A stretch of DNA of 64,000 bases from Pseudomonas sp. LRP2-20 (GTDB lineage Bacteria > Pseudomonadota > Gammaproteobacteria > Pseudomonadales > Pseudomonadaceae), in contig NZ_AP025944.1 in the NCBI RefSeq assembly GCF_024349685.1, forward strand, positions 2,486,001 through 2,550,000, given 5' to 3'. The notes beneath the pieces were generated by a model. The model was given only the letters and a program-made list of their open reading frames with translations, was not told where the DNA came from and made no database searches. The position numbers were made by a program, and so were the translations under genes. Below are positions 8,972-16,833 of the stretch, piece by piece (the stretch's first letter is position 1; every line of letters starts with the position of its first letter).

Positions 8972-10138
8972 ATGACGGAGCAGATGATCTATGGCGTCGA
9001 AGGCGAAAGCCAGGCGTTGAAGGACGCCGTGGCCAGTGCCCAGGCGACCTTCAAGTTCTACTGGCGGGAAATGTCGTGGGAGGCACGTCGCATCATCAAG
9101 TGCCTCGACATGGCGGCCGTCAAGTTGTCATTCATGCTTGATCCGGATGACCCGGACATCCCTGTGGTCGAAAACATGTGGGTCAGGGATGTCGACTTCG
9201 ACGGTGCCACGGTCACCGGAGTGCTGATGAATGAGCCCCGCTGGGCTACCGCGTTCAAGGCAGGCGACCCGGTGTCGCTGCCTTTTGCAGCACTCAACGA
9301 CTGGATGTACGTCCGGGATGGCCACGTCTATGGCGGTTTCACTGTCGATGCGTTGCGCAGCAGCATGACTGACGACGAGCGCGCCGGGCATGATGCCGCA
9401 TGGGGGCTGGGCTTCGGTGAGCCAGGTACCGTCGAAGTGGCGCCCGCCGCCGAGGGCCAGGCGCCCTGGCGGGTGTCGCGGGCATTGAGCCACTTGGCCG
9501 ACCAGCAGCTGCTGGCGCAGCTGGAGCAAGGCGACCATCCCATGGCCGTGAACATGCGCGAAAAACTCGAAGAGGCCTTGCAGCAGTACCCCGGCATGAT
9601 CACCGATTTCGACGACGGCGGCTGGTTGCTCCTGCATCGGGAAGTGCTGGCGGGTAACTACCCGGTGGTACAGGCACTGTTGCGCCACGGGGCCGACCCG
9701 CTGGCAACCAACAGCAATGGCCAGACGTCGCTGGCACTTGCACATGAAGCCGGCTGGCCACGGATCGCGCGGTTGTTGCAAGGTGAAGCGAGCGATGAAC
9801 CTGAGCCGGAGGTGGCCAAGGGCTTTGCGCTGTGGCCTGTCGGACTGCTGCTGGTCGCAATGGCGCTTGCGTGGCTCTACTTCCTGGTGGTCGTTCCAGT
9901 GAGCCGTGCGGGAGTGGGGCAAGGTGCAGAGGTGGCGGGCATCTGGAGCTTCATGGGTGCCGTGCTCGTGCTGAGCCTCGGGGTCGTCAGCAGCACCGGC
10001 CCCTGGTACTTCAAACTACGCCAGCGTACACCGTTGTGGGGGGCGAGTCGGGCATTGGACATTGGCGCCCTGCTGGGCGTAGTGCTGATTGCCTTTGCAT
10101 TGCATGATCAGGTGCAACGCTACGTCATCGCCCACTAG
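8972..10138 (+). CDS. DUF2314-like domain plus ankyrin repeats plus C-terminal membrane segments
   Basis: This 388-aa protein is a mosaic. Residues about 10-135 resemble DUF2314 (FKFYWREMSWEARRI, VENMWVRDV, VSLPFAALNDWMYV). Residues about 185-270 look like one or two ankyrin repeats (DDGGWLLLHREVLAGNYPVV, NSNGQTSLALAHEAGWPRIA). The last 110 residues hold three hydrophobic segments (about 285-310, 325-350 and 360-380). The N-terminal part would be cytoplasmic. Its biochemical function is unknown; ankyrin repeats suggest protein binding. It follows the DUF2251 gene on the same strand after a 61-bp gap. Confidence 0.75.
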   Translation: MTEQMIYGVEGESQALKDAVASAQATFKFYWREMSWEARRIIKCLDMAAVKLSFMLDPDDPDIPVVENMWVRDVDFDGATVTGVLMNEPRWATAFKAGDPVSLPFAALNDWMYVRDGHVYGGFTVDALRSSMTDDERAGHDAAWGLGFGEPGTVEVAPAAEGQAPWRVSRALSHLADQQLLAQLEQGDHPMAVNMREKLEEALQQYPGMITDFDDGGWLLLHREVLAGNYPVVQALLRHGADPLATNSNGQTSLALAHEAGWPRIARLLQGEASDEPEPEVAKGFALWPVGLLLVAMALAWLYFLVVVPVSRAGVGQGAEVAGIWSFMGAVLVLSLGVVSSTGPWYFKLRQRTPLWGASRALDIGALLGVVLIAFALHDQVQRYVIAH

Positions 10139-10200
10139 GGTCAGGTAAGCTCGGGAGATCGGTCCCCACTCAAACAAGCGGAGATGAGCGCCATGCATGA

Positions 10201-10446
10201 ACCCTCCAGCGTTATCGAAACGGGGTGCTGGTGTCGGGCGAGGAAAACCTGATGAAGCCCGAGCCCGAGATTTTCCAGTTGCTGCTTCGTCGATACGGGC
10301 TCGACCCTTCGCGCACGCTGTTCATCGACGACGTGCAGAAGAACGTGGACGCGGCGAAAGAGCAGGGGATGCAAGCCTTGCGCTTTGTCGACGCGCAGCA
10401 GCTGCGCCAGGCATTGGCCGAGCTGGATGTGCCGGGCGTGAAGTAG
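10201..10446 (+). pseudogene. Remnant of a HAD-family hydrolase (C-terminal third only)
   Basis: The open frame encodes only the end of a YihX-like HAD phosphatase: VSGEENLMKPEPEIFQLLL (motif III Lys region) and SRTLFIDDVQKN (motif IV acidic pair). The N-terminal nucleophile motif DxDxT and the cap are absent, and the frame is closed by TGA at 10198-10200. An ATG at 10193 with GGAGATGAG upstream reads in another frame for the first codons. The piece is most simply a decayed gene. A 73-aa peptide from GTG at 10225 could still be made but would be catalytically dead. Confidence 0.65.
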
Positions 10447-10593
10447 ACAAAGACCGCTAAAAAGCCCTAAAGTTTCGCCGAAAAAACAGTAGCTTAGAGA
10501 ATTTTTCCGCGCCGTGTTACTCGTCGGATTTCAATTGTAAGCCTCCGTGCAGAGCCTCAGGATCGCCCCGGCATCCCTTTGAGGCTTTCACGC

Positions 10594-11097
10594 ATGAAGT
10601 ACTCCTCGATTCTCTTGTTGTCCCTTGGCTTGCTGAGCGGCGTCGCATCGGCAGGCGGCAATACCGAAGCAGGCATAGGCGGCGCATTGGGCGGGGTATT
10701 GGGCTCGGTGGTCGGCCAGTCGATCGGTGGCAGCACCGGCTCGGCAATTGGCGCTGGCCTGGGTGGCGCCGCCGGTGGCGCGGTGGGGGCCAACAAGCAC
10801 AGCCGTGGCGAAGCCGCCATTGGCGGCGCACTGGGCGCCGCCGGCGGCAACGTGGTGGGTCGCCAGATGGGCGGTACCACGGGCAGTTTGATTGGCGCGG
10901 CAGCCGGTGGCGGCGTGGGCGGTGCCCTGGGTAACCACATGGGCCGGGAATACGATGATGAAAGTGGCCACCATTCCCGTGGTCGTGACTATGACGATGA
11001 TGACGACGATGATCGGGGCTGGCGTGGTCGCCACCACGACCGTGGCCATCACTATGGCTGGCGCAAGCATCACCGTGACTGGCGCGACGACGACTGA
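10594..11097 (+). CDS. Secreted glycine-zipper protein with Asp-run and His-rich tail
   Basis: This 167-aa protein starts with a signal peptide (MKYSSILLLSLGLLSGVASA). It continues with about 95 residues of repeated small-residue zipper (GGALGGVLGSVVGQSIGG, GSAIGAGLGGAAGGAVGA), a pattern typical of glycine-zipper outer membrane proteins. The tail (about 118-167) is strikingly charged, with seven Asp in a row followed by HHDRGHHYGWRKHHRDW. The zipper would pack in or on a membrane; the tail could bind metal ions or DNA/LPS, but this is inference. The ATG at 10594 is chosen because the signal peptide begins there. Confidence 0.8.
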   Translation: MKYSSILLLSLGLLSGVASAGGNTEAGIGGALGGVLGSVVGQSIGGSTGSAIGAGLGGAAGGAVGANKHSRGEAAIGGALGAAGGNVVGRQMGGTTGSLIGAAAGGGVGGALGNHMGREYDDESGHHSRGRDYDDDDDDDRGWRGRHHDRGHHYGWRKHHRDWRDDD

Positions 11098-11110
11098 TCC
11101 GCGCCGGGGA

Positions 11111-11132
11111 GGGCGCCCCTGTCAAGGCGCCC
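11111..11132. terminator. Hairpin at the convergent junction
   Basis: GGGCGCC and GGCGCCC form a 7-bp stem with an 8-nt loop between the ends of the glycine-zipper gene and the CAP-domain gene, overlapping the last codons of the latter. It is a plausible shared terminator. Confidence 0.45.
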
Positions 11133-11982
11133 CGAACACCATCGTCCAATACACGCCCTCATCGCTGCGCGCGTTCGCGACATAGGCCGCGCCGACCTGG
11201 GTGAACATCGGGTTCATCAGGTTGGCGCAATGCCCGGGGCTGGCCAGCCAGCCGGCCATCGCCTTGCTCGGTGAGCCCTGGCCCGCGGCAATATTCTCGC
11301 CAATCTGACGCCCACGGTAGCCGGCATCCCACGCCCGATCTGCCGGCAGATCACCGTTGCGGTCGCGGTGCGCGAAGAAATTCTCGTTGGCCATCGCCCG
11401 GCTGTGCCGCTGCGCCGCTGTTCCCAAGGCCGTGTTCCAGGTGAGCGGACGTGCAGCCGCGAAGCGCTGGCGACCACACAGGCGCGGCTTCGCCCGTGCT
11501 GCATTGACCTGCATCAGTAGCGCCTTGCTCGCGGAACGCTCATCGCCGAGCTGAGCGTCGAGCACGGGGCGCGCCAGCACCACCTGCCACTCATTGCGGG
11601 CGCGGCGGATGCCGATATCGGCAAACTGGTTATCGAGCAGGGCTGAGCAGTAATCGCTGCGCAGCATGGCAAAGGCTTGCTCGGCATCCTGCGCACCGAC
11701 CAGGCGGATGCTGCGCACCTTTACCGCCTGATAGCCGGCGGCCTGCAACCCTTCGCGCAAGCGGCCACCGTAGCCGACCGGCAACGCCAGGTTCGCTTTC
11801 AACGCCAGTGGCGTTGCGTTCAGGGTTCTGCGCCCTTCGCAGCGCTGTGGCTGGGCGCGGTAGTCGTTGATGGCCGCCAGCAATTGGCCTTCCCCGCTGG
11901 CTTGTGCGGGGCTGATGAACAGCGGGATGAAATGAACCAGGCACAGCGAGACGAACGACGAGCAGCGGGCAGCTTGGCGCAT
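11122..11982 (-). CDS. Secreted CAP-domain (SCP/PR-1-like) protein, probably with two CAP lobes
   Basis: This 286-aa protein has an N-terminal signal peptide (about 1-28, ending SPAQA). The C-terminal half (about 155-286) is a clear CAP domain: LMQVNAARAKPRLCG, LTWNTALGTAAQRHSRAMA, FFAHRDRNG, IGENIAAGQGSPSKAMAGW and SPGHCANLMNP, keeping the His and Glu residues of the family cavity. The N-terminal half (about 30-150, LLAAINDYRAQPQRCEG) begins like a second, degenerate CAP lobe. Bacterial CAP proteins are exported; their ligands are mostly unknown. It is a single gene convergent with the glycine-zipper gene. Confidence 0.85.
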   Translation of the reverse strand: MRQAARCSSFVSLCLVHFIPLFISPAQASGEGQLLAAINDYRAQPQRCEGRRTLNATPLALKANLALPVGYGGRLREGLQAAGYQAVKVRSIRLVGAQDAEQAFAMLRSDYCSALLDNQFADIGIRRARNEWQVVLARPVLDAQLGDERSASKALLMQVNAARAKPRLCGRQRFAAARPLTWNTALGTAAQRHSRAMANENFFAHRDRNGDLPADRAWDAGYRGRQIGENIAAGQGSPSKAMAGWLASPGHCANLMNPMFTQVGAAYVANARSDEGVYWTMVFGAP

Positions 11983-12082
11983 GGAAGAACAGCTCTGCAG
12001 GGAAAAAGGCAGTCATGCCGATCAAAGGGCTCGGCTAAGACTGCGCGCCTCGACACAGGTTCACCGAGGCGCTGATCCCAGA

Positions 12083-12121
12083 TGCGAAATTGGCCCGCGA
12101 GCGCTGGCAGCGCAATTCGCA
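12083..12121 (-). terminator. Hairpin downstream of the 84-aa gene
   Basis: TGCGAAATT and AATTCGCA flank a GC-rich inner stem (GCGCT with AGCGC). The structure begins directly after the stop codon of the minus-strand gene at 12123, so it is a plausible terminator. Confidence 0.45.
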
Positions 12122-12122
12122 G

Positions 12123-12377
12123 TCACTGATCGATGCCGGCGCATTCAACCCGCAGGAAGGGGAAAAGCTCGTCTGGATTACGGCATTCGCTGTTCAGCCT
12201 CACGCGTGCGGCTTCTGCCTGTGACCGGCTCGCGTAACTGGATTTGAGCCGCAATTTCTCTTGGTTGTCGTAGATGTCGAAGCCACCTGAAACGGTAGCG
12301 GCATAGAAACGGGATCCCGATTGAAAGGATTCTTTTTCGATTGGCACAGCGGGAACGATAACAAATCTTGATTGCAT
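12123..12377 (-). CDS. Small protein of unknown function; paralogue of the gene at 24959
   Basis: This 84-aa cytoplasmic protein has no recognised domain. It shares a pattern with the 83-aa product at 24959-25210: MQ[ST]RFV[IV]VPA[VL]PxEK, then G[FY]D[IL]YD, KLRL and [YF]A[ST]R. The first two thirds align almost without gaps and the C-termini diverge, so they are paralogues. The start at 12377 follows GGGGAGG. A 10-bp motif (CTAATACTAA) lies 26 nt upstream of the ATG, and the same motif lies 25 nt upstream of the paralogue. Function is unknown. Confidence 0.75.
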   Translation of the reverse strand: MQSRFVIVPAVPIEKESFQSGSRFYAATVSGGFDIYDNQEKLRLKSSYASRSQAEAARVRLNSECRNPDELFPFLRVECAGIDQ

Positions 12378-12403
12378 GATTCGTGCCTCCCCAGGCAGAT
12401 ACC

Positions 12404-12413
12404 TTAGTATTAG
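12404..12413 (-). promoter_or_regulatory. CTAATACTAA motif shared with the paralogue's promoter
   Basis: On the minus strand the motif CTAATACTAA lies 26 nt before the start codon of the 84-aa gene. The identical 10-mer lies at 24924-24933 before the paralogue. It resembles a -10 element of the sigma-70/RpoS type (TAATACT), and is probably the promoter of both genes. Confidence 0.5.
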
Positions 12414-12491
12414 CCTGAGGAGTGGAAGTCATCAATATGACTCATCGGGACGATTCAATGACGTGTCGTGTCACGCGTGTCCCGGGGTAGG

Positions 12492-13718
12492 TCAGCCAGC
12501 CTGCGCCGCCAGGCTGTTACTCACATTACGCCCCAGCACCAGCACCGTGACAAAACCACAACCCACCAGGGCCGTGGCCAGGCTCAACAGCACCGAGCTG
12601 CCCAGCTGATCGACGATGCGCCCGCCAAAGAACGAGCCCAGCGCGATGATCACCTGGAACATGGCCACGAACAGTGGCATACCGCGTTCGACATCCTTGG
12701 GCGCCACCACGAACATCCAGATGCTGGAGCAGGCCGGGAACGCGCCAAAGGCGAAGCCCCACAGCGCGATCAGCATGGCCGCGCCGGTCAGGCCGGTGGC
12801 GAAGTAGGGGAACAGTGCGGTGCTGACGCCGATCATCACCGCCACCAGCATCAGCGTGTGGCGCACGCTCTGGTTGGCGGCGTAGCCGGCGAACAGGTTG
12901 CCGATCACCCCGGCCACGCCGTAAAGCAGCAGCAGCGAGCCAATGGTCTGCCCGTCGAAGCCGGAGCTCTGCTTGAAGAACGGCGCGACATAGGTGTACG
13001 CGGCAAAGTGCGCCAGGCCGATCAGCAGCACGGCGATCAGGCCGACCCGGGCTTGCGGGTTGATGAACAGCGCCGGCAGGTCACGGATGTGAATGGCCTT
13101 GTCCGGGTTGAGCCGCGGCAGCAGGAACAGCTGCGCCAGCAGTACCGGCACGCCGAGCAGTGCGGTGACCAGGAAGGTCATGCGCCAGCCCATCAGGCCG
13201 CTCAGCCAGGTACCCACGGGCACGCCCAGCACGGTCGCCAGGGTCACACCGGCCATGATGATCGAGGTGGCCCGGGCCACGCTCACGCCCTTGGGCGCCA
13301 GGCGGCCGCTGAGGGCGATGGCGGTCGCCCAGAAGCCACCGATGCTGATGCCCAGCAGCACGCGGCCGAACAGCAGCAGGCTGAAGTCGCTGGCGTAGGC
13401 CACCACCGAGTTGGCGATGATCATGATCAGCGTCAGGCCGATCAGCAGGTAGCGCCGGTCCATGGCGCCGATGCCCACCGACAGCAGCGGCGCGGCGAGG
13501 GCCGCCATGATGCCGGGCAGGGTCACCATCAGCCCGGCATGGCCGGCGCTGATGCCCAGGTCGCTGGCGACATCGTTGAGTACGCCCACCGGCAGAAACT
13601 CGCTGGTGACCAGGGCGAAGGCGCCCACCGCGACCGAGAGGATCGCCAGCCACTGCTGCTTGACGCTTTGTTGATCATGTTCGGGAAGGCCGTGGGAGGC
13701 CTGACTGACGCTTGGCAT
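12492..13718 (-). CDS. MFS transporter, drug/sugar efflux (DHA1, SotB/AraJ-like)
   Basis: This 408-aa protein has 12 predicted membrane helices. DHA1-family signatures are visible: FLPVGVLNDVASDLGIS after helix 1, AGLMVTLPGIMAALAAPLL, motif A-like GAMDRRYLL, and LLGISIGGFWATAIALSGRL. The family exports sugars, purines or drugs by proton antiport; the exact substrate cannot be told. The start at 13718 follows AGGAAC and gives the usual hydrophilic N-terminus. It is a single gene on the minus strand with a sigma-70-like promoter at 13779-13806. Confidence 0.88.
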   Translation of the reverse strand: MPSVSQASHGLPEHDQQSVKQQWLAILSVAVGAFALVTSEFLPVGVLNDVASDLGISAGHAGLMVTLPGIMAALAAPLLSVGIGAMDRRYLLIGLTLIMIIANSVVAYASDFSLLLFGRVLLGISIGGFWATAIALSGRLAPKGVSVARATSIIMAGVTLATVLGVPVGTWLSGLMGWRMTFLVTALLGVPVLLAQLFLLPRLNPDKAIHIRDLPALFINPQARVGLIAVLLIGLAHFAAYTYVAPFFKQSSGFDGQTIGSLLLLYGVAGVIGNLFAGYAANQSVRHTLMLVAVMIGVSTALFPYFATGLTGAAMLIALWGFAFGAFPACSSIWMFVVAPKDVERGMPLFVAMFQVIIALGSFFGGRIVDQLGSSVLLSLATALVGCGFVTVLVLGRNVSNSLAAQAG

Positions 13719-13778
13719 GTTCCTGATTCCAAGGTGAGGTCGCCTGTTGCAGGCGAGGGGGAGGGAAAATTGAAGGCG

Positions 13779-13806
13779 ATTATAAGAGCCGGCTGTCGCA
13801 CGTCGA
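13779..13806 (-). promoter_or_regulatory. Sigma-70-like promoter for the MFS gene
   Basis: Read on the minus strand, TCGACG and a perfect TATAAT are separated by 16 bp. The transcript would start about 50 bp before the MFS start codon. Confidence 0.55.
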
Positions 13807-13890
13807 CAGGCGAGCCGCTCGATAGTATTCATCAACGGGATCGATGGGACGCGCCGGGTAGAGCGCCTGCTGAAGGCTGCGCGCGTTTGT

Positions 13891-13929
13891 ATCACAGCGT
13901 ATCCAGAGGAGATGCGGATACCCTGTGAT
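13891..13929. repeat. Interrupted palindrome, 14-bp arms with one mismatch
   Basis: ATCACAGcGTATCC and GGATACcCTGTGAT are complementary at 13 of 14 positions around an 11-nt purine-rich centre. No T-run follows, so an operator is more likely than a terminator; see findings. Confidence 0.7.
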
Positions 13930-14050
13930 TCGATTCGCCCGGGATCGTGACACAAGCCAGGTACGTTCCGGGCTTTAAATGGGCTCCATCGAAGCGAAGC
14001 AGTAACGCCTCGGTTCAAACCGAACCCATTGAAGCCCGGAGAGCATCACC

Positions 14051-14314
14051 ATGAACCGCAAAGCCGTCTACGCCGCCTGCCTGTTTGCCGCCCTGAACGT
14101 CTGCACCCTGGCCGCCCGTGCCGAAGCCGCCGACAATGCCCGCGACTACACCTATGGCACCCAGCTGGACATCAAGAAAGTGGTGTCGACCAGCCAGGAT
14201 GCAGCGCCGACCTGCGGGGTGGTGAACGCCCGCCTTACCTACCTCGACTCGCATGACCAGACCCAGGTGCTGAACTACCGCACCCTCGGTGACCACTGCA
14301 TCGGTGAGAACTGA
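14051..14314 (+). CDS. DUF2790 family small periplasmic protein
   Basis: This 87-aa protein has a signal peptide (about 1-26, ending ARAEA). The mature part carries the DUF2790 pattern (YTYGTQLDIKKVVS, CGVVNARLTYLDSHDQTQVL, NYRTLGDHC) with two Cys that could form a disulfide. The family is common and often multicopy in Pseudomonas; its function is unknown. The start follows CCGGAGAG. Confidence 0.88.
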   Translation: MNRKAVYAACLFAALNVCTLAARAEAADNARDYTYGTQLDIKKVVSTSQDAAPTCGVVNARLTYLDSHDQTQVLNYRTLGDHCIGEN

Positions 14315-14394
14315 TACGCAGCCACTGCCCCCGCCTGACCACAGAGGAGCATGGCCATGAACTGGTAAGACAGATTGCCTGAACGCTCGACCTC

Positions 14395-14424
14395 GGGGCT
14401 CACTGCTCGCCTGCAGTGGGCCCC
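14395..14424. terminator. Hairpin between DUF2790 and ABC exporter genes
   Basis: GGGGCTCACTG pairs with CAGTGGGCCCC (one G-U/mismatch position) around an 8-nt loop. It lies 80 bp beyond the DUF2790 stop and 59 bp beyond the convergent ABC gene stop, and would serve both. Confidence 0.5.
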
Positions 14425-14482
14425 GTCAGTTGTGTCGCGATGCGCACAGAGGGCCGATGGTCCGCCCCCCTCGGAGGCGCAA

Positions 14483-16336
14483 TCACTCCAGCGCCTCGGC
14501 CACCCCCTGATCCTCACCCAGGAAGCCACCGCTCTGGTGCTGCCACAGCCGCGCATAGGTGCCGTTCTTCGCCAGCAGTTCGCTATGGGTACCTTGCTCG
14601 ATGATGCGCCCCTCATCCATCACGATCAGCCGGTCCATGGCGGCGATGGTGGACAGCCGGTGGGCGATGGCGATCACCGTCTTGCCCTGCATCATCTCGT
14701 CGAGGCTCTCCTGGATGGCCACCTCGACTTCCGAGTCCAGGGCACTGGTGGCTTCGTCCAGCAGCAGGATCGGGGCGTTCTTGAGCATCACCCGGGCGAT
14801 GGCTATGCGTTGCCGCTGGCCGCCTGAAAGCTTGATGCCGCGCTCGCCCACCAGGGTGTCGTAGCCGCTGTGGCCGTCGCGGTCGCTGAGCTGGCGGATG
14901 AAGCCATCGGCCTGGGCGTTGATGGCGGCACGCTGGATCTGCGCCTCGCTGGCCTCGGGGCGGCCGTAGGCGATGTTGTCGCGGATCGAGCGGTGCAGCA
15001 GCGAGGTGTCCTGGGTGACCATGCCGATGGCGCTGCGCAGGCTGTCCTGGGTGACGTGGGCGATGTTCTGCCCGTCGATGCGGATCTCGCCGCGGTCCAC
15101 GTCATAGAAGCGCAGCAGCAGGTTGATCAGCGTCGACTTGCCGGCACCGGAGCGGCCCACCAGGCCGACCTTTTCGCCAGGGCGGATGCTCAGGCTCAGG
15201 CCATCGAGCACCTGGCGCTCGCCGTTGTAGTTGAAGCTGACGTTGTCGAAGGTCACCGCGCCGCCGCGGGTCTGCAGCACGCCGGCATCCGGCGCGTCCT
15301 GCACCTTGGGCCCGCGGGTGAGGGTGGCCATGCCGTCCTGCACGGTGCCGATGTTCTCGAACAGCGAGGTCATCTGCCACATGATCCAGTGCGACATGCC
15401 ATTGATGCGCAGGGCCATGGCCGTGATCGCGGCCACCGCACCGGTACCGACCTGGCCCTGGTGCCACAACCACAGGGCGTAGCCGCCGGCGCCGAAAATC
15501 AGCCCGACCACCAGCGCCTGGTTGACGATCTCGAACTGGCTGACCAGGCGCATCTGGCGAAAGCCGGTCTGCTTGAAGTCTTCCATCGCCGCCCGGGCGA
15601 AATGCGCCTCGCGCCTGGAGTGCGAGAACAACTTCACGGTGGTGATATTGGTGTAGGCGTCGGAAACGCGGCCGGTCATCGACGAGCGCGCATGGGCCTG
15701 TTCCTGGCCGACCTTGCCCAGGCGTGGTACGAAATACAGCATGGCCAGGCCGAACAGCGCGAGCCAGGCAATGAACGGCAGCATCAGCTTGGCGGCAAAG
15801 CCACCGGCCAGGGCGATGATGGCGATGAAATACACACCGATGCCCGGCACGATCTCGATCACCGTGAACAGCACTTCACGCACGGCCAGCGCGGTCTGCA
15901 TCACCTTGGTGGTGACCCGGCCGGAAAACTCGTCGGAAAAGAACGACAGGCTCTGGCGCAGCATCAGCCGGTGGAAGTCCCAGCGCAGGCGCAGCGGCAG
16001 GTTGATCGCCAGCACCTGGTGCTGCATCAGCGTGCGCAAGGCCACCAGCACGATGCTGGCGATCAGCAGCAGGCCGACGCCCCACAGCACGCGGCTTTCT
16101 TCTGCGCTCACGCCACCGCCGGCCTGCCAGTTGGAGAGCAGGTCCACCACCTGGCCGAGGAAGGAAAACAGCCAGGCTTCGTAGATCGACACGCCGGCAC
16201 TGAACAGCGCCAGTGCCAGGATGTAGCCGCGGGCACCGCGGGTGCAGGCCCACAGAAAACGCAGCAGGCCGACCGGGGGTGGCGGTACCTCGTCGGGTGG
16301 GAAAGGGTCGAGCCAGCGTTCAAAGGTACGAAACAT
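14483..16336 (-). CDS. ABC exporter half-transporter, permease fused to ATPase (MsbA/multidrug type)
   Basis: This 617-aa protein has six membrane helices (about residues 30-330) followed by an ATP-binding domain (about 365-600). The ATPase has Walker A GLVGRSGAGKSTLINL, signature LSGGQRQRIAIARVM, Walker B ILLLDEATSALD and the switch His in VIAIAHRLSTI, so it should be active as a homodimer. The family exports lipids, drugs or peptides; the substrate is not evident. It is a single gene, convergent with DUF2790 and divergent from kup. Confidence 0.92.
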   Translation of the reverse strand: MFRTFERWLDPFPPDEVPPPPVGLLRFLWACTRGARGYILALALFSAGVSIYEAWLFSFLGQVVDLLSNWQAGGGVSAEESRVLWGVGLLLIASIVLVALRTLMQHQVLAINLPLRLRWDFHRLMLRQSLSFFSDEFSGRVTTKVMQTALAVREVLFTVIEIVPGIGVYFIAIIALAGGFAAKLMLPFIAWLALFGLAMLYFVPRLGKVGQEQAHARSSMTGRVSDAYTNITTVKLFSHSRREAHFARAAMEDFKQTGFRQMRLVSQFEIVNQALVVGLIFGAGGYALWLWHQGQVGTGAVAAITAMALRINGMSHWIMWQMTSLFENIGTVQDGMATLTRGPKVQDAPDAGVLQTRGGAVTFDNVSFNYNGERQVLDGLSLSIRPGEKVGLVGRSGAGKSTLINLLLRFYDVDRGEIRIDGQNIAHVTQDSLRSAIGMVTQDTSLLHRSIRDNIAYGRPEASEAQIQRAAINAQADGFIRQLSDRDGHSGYDTLVGERGIKLSGGQRQRIAIARVMLKNAPILLLDEATSALDSEVEVAIQESLDEMMQGKTVIAIAHRLSTIAAMDRLIVMDEGRIIEQGTHSELLAKNGTYARLWQHQSGGFLGEDQGVAEALE

Positions 16337-16434
16337 GAGGGGCTCCGGGGTTTACTCGGTAGCGACAACCATACAGGTTGTCGTGGGATTGCGTGAAGGC
16401 CACCAAGTGCCTGCCGGGAGATCTGCAGCGCCTG

Positions 16435-16500
16435 TGAGATCGAGCGCCACCCGCGCGGCGCATCGCGAGCTGCGCTCGCTCCTACGTTTGTTTCGGGCCA
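16435..16500 (+). repeat. Left arm of a 66-bp inverted repeat (REP/BIME-like)
   Basis: The arm runs from TGAGATCGAGCGCC to CGTTTGTTTCGGGCCA. Its reverse complement occurs at 16598-16663 with one difference by my reading (A versus G at arm position 15). It contains a short internal palindrome (CGAGCTGCGCTCG), as is typical of REP sequences. Confidence 0.85.
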
Positions 16501-16597
16501 GTAACGCCTGTGACAGGCGCGCGCGACCGCCTTGTGGGTACGACGCGATATCGCGCCATGCACCAAGGCGTCCGCGCGCAAATCCCCCAAGAATAAT

Positions 16598-16663
16598 TGG
16601 CCCGAAACAAACGTAGGAGCGAGCGCAGCTCGCGATGCGCCGCGCGGGCGGCGCTCGATCTCA
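16598..16663 (-). repeat. Right arm of the 66-bp inverted repeat
   Basis: This arm is the reverse complement of 16435-16500. The 97 bp between the arms hold a further small hairpin (GCCTGT/ACAGGC) and CGCGATATCGCG, but no gene. Confidence 0.85.
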
Positions 16664-16833
16664 TGGACGCTGAACCTCTCAAGGCGAACACCCCGAAGCC
16701 CAATCGCCCCCGGCCCATGCCCCAGTTTTTTTACGCACTTTTTACGACTGAACAGTCTGCCTGCAGGGATACTGACCGCGCGATGCTCAGGGATGGCATG
16801 CATATCCAACCGCCAGTCCAGAGAAGCCCTTTC

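Larger units (their letters stand above)
13719..14050. other. 332-bp intergenic region with promoter and long inverted repeat
   Basis: This gap separates the divergent MFS and DUF2790 genes. It holds a sigma-70-like promoter for the MFS gene (13779-13806), a 14-bp-arm inverted repeat at 13891-13929, and CCGGAGAG before the DUF2790 start. I see no coding capacity that resembles a known protein. Confidence 0.6.
16337..16833. other. 497-bp intergenic region with a 66-bp inverted repeat
   Basis: The region lies between the divergent ABC exporter and kup genes. It contains two arms of a long inverted repeat (16435-16500 and 16598-16663), a REP/BIME-like arrangement, then about 170 bp that should carry the kup promoter. 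Open frames crossing it start inside the repeat and have no credible ribosome binding site. Confidence 0.7.

Noticed and set aside
12468..13928. Long open frame antisense to the MFS gene
   Set aside because: The product is His/Gln/Arg-rich low-complexity sequence without motifs; the opposite strand encodes a clear 12-helix transporter.
16597..16833. Upstream extension of Kup by 79 residues
   Set aside because: It would start with TTG inside the inverted repeat arm and encode Arg/Ala-rich sequence not seen in Kup proteins.
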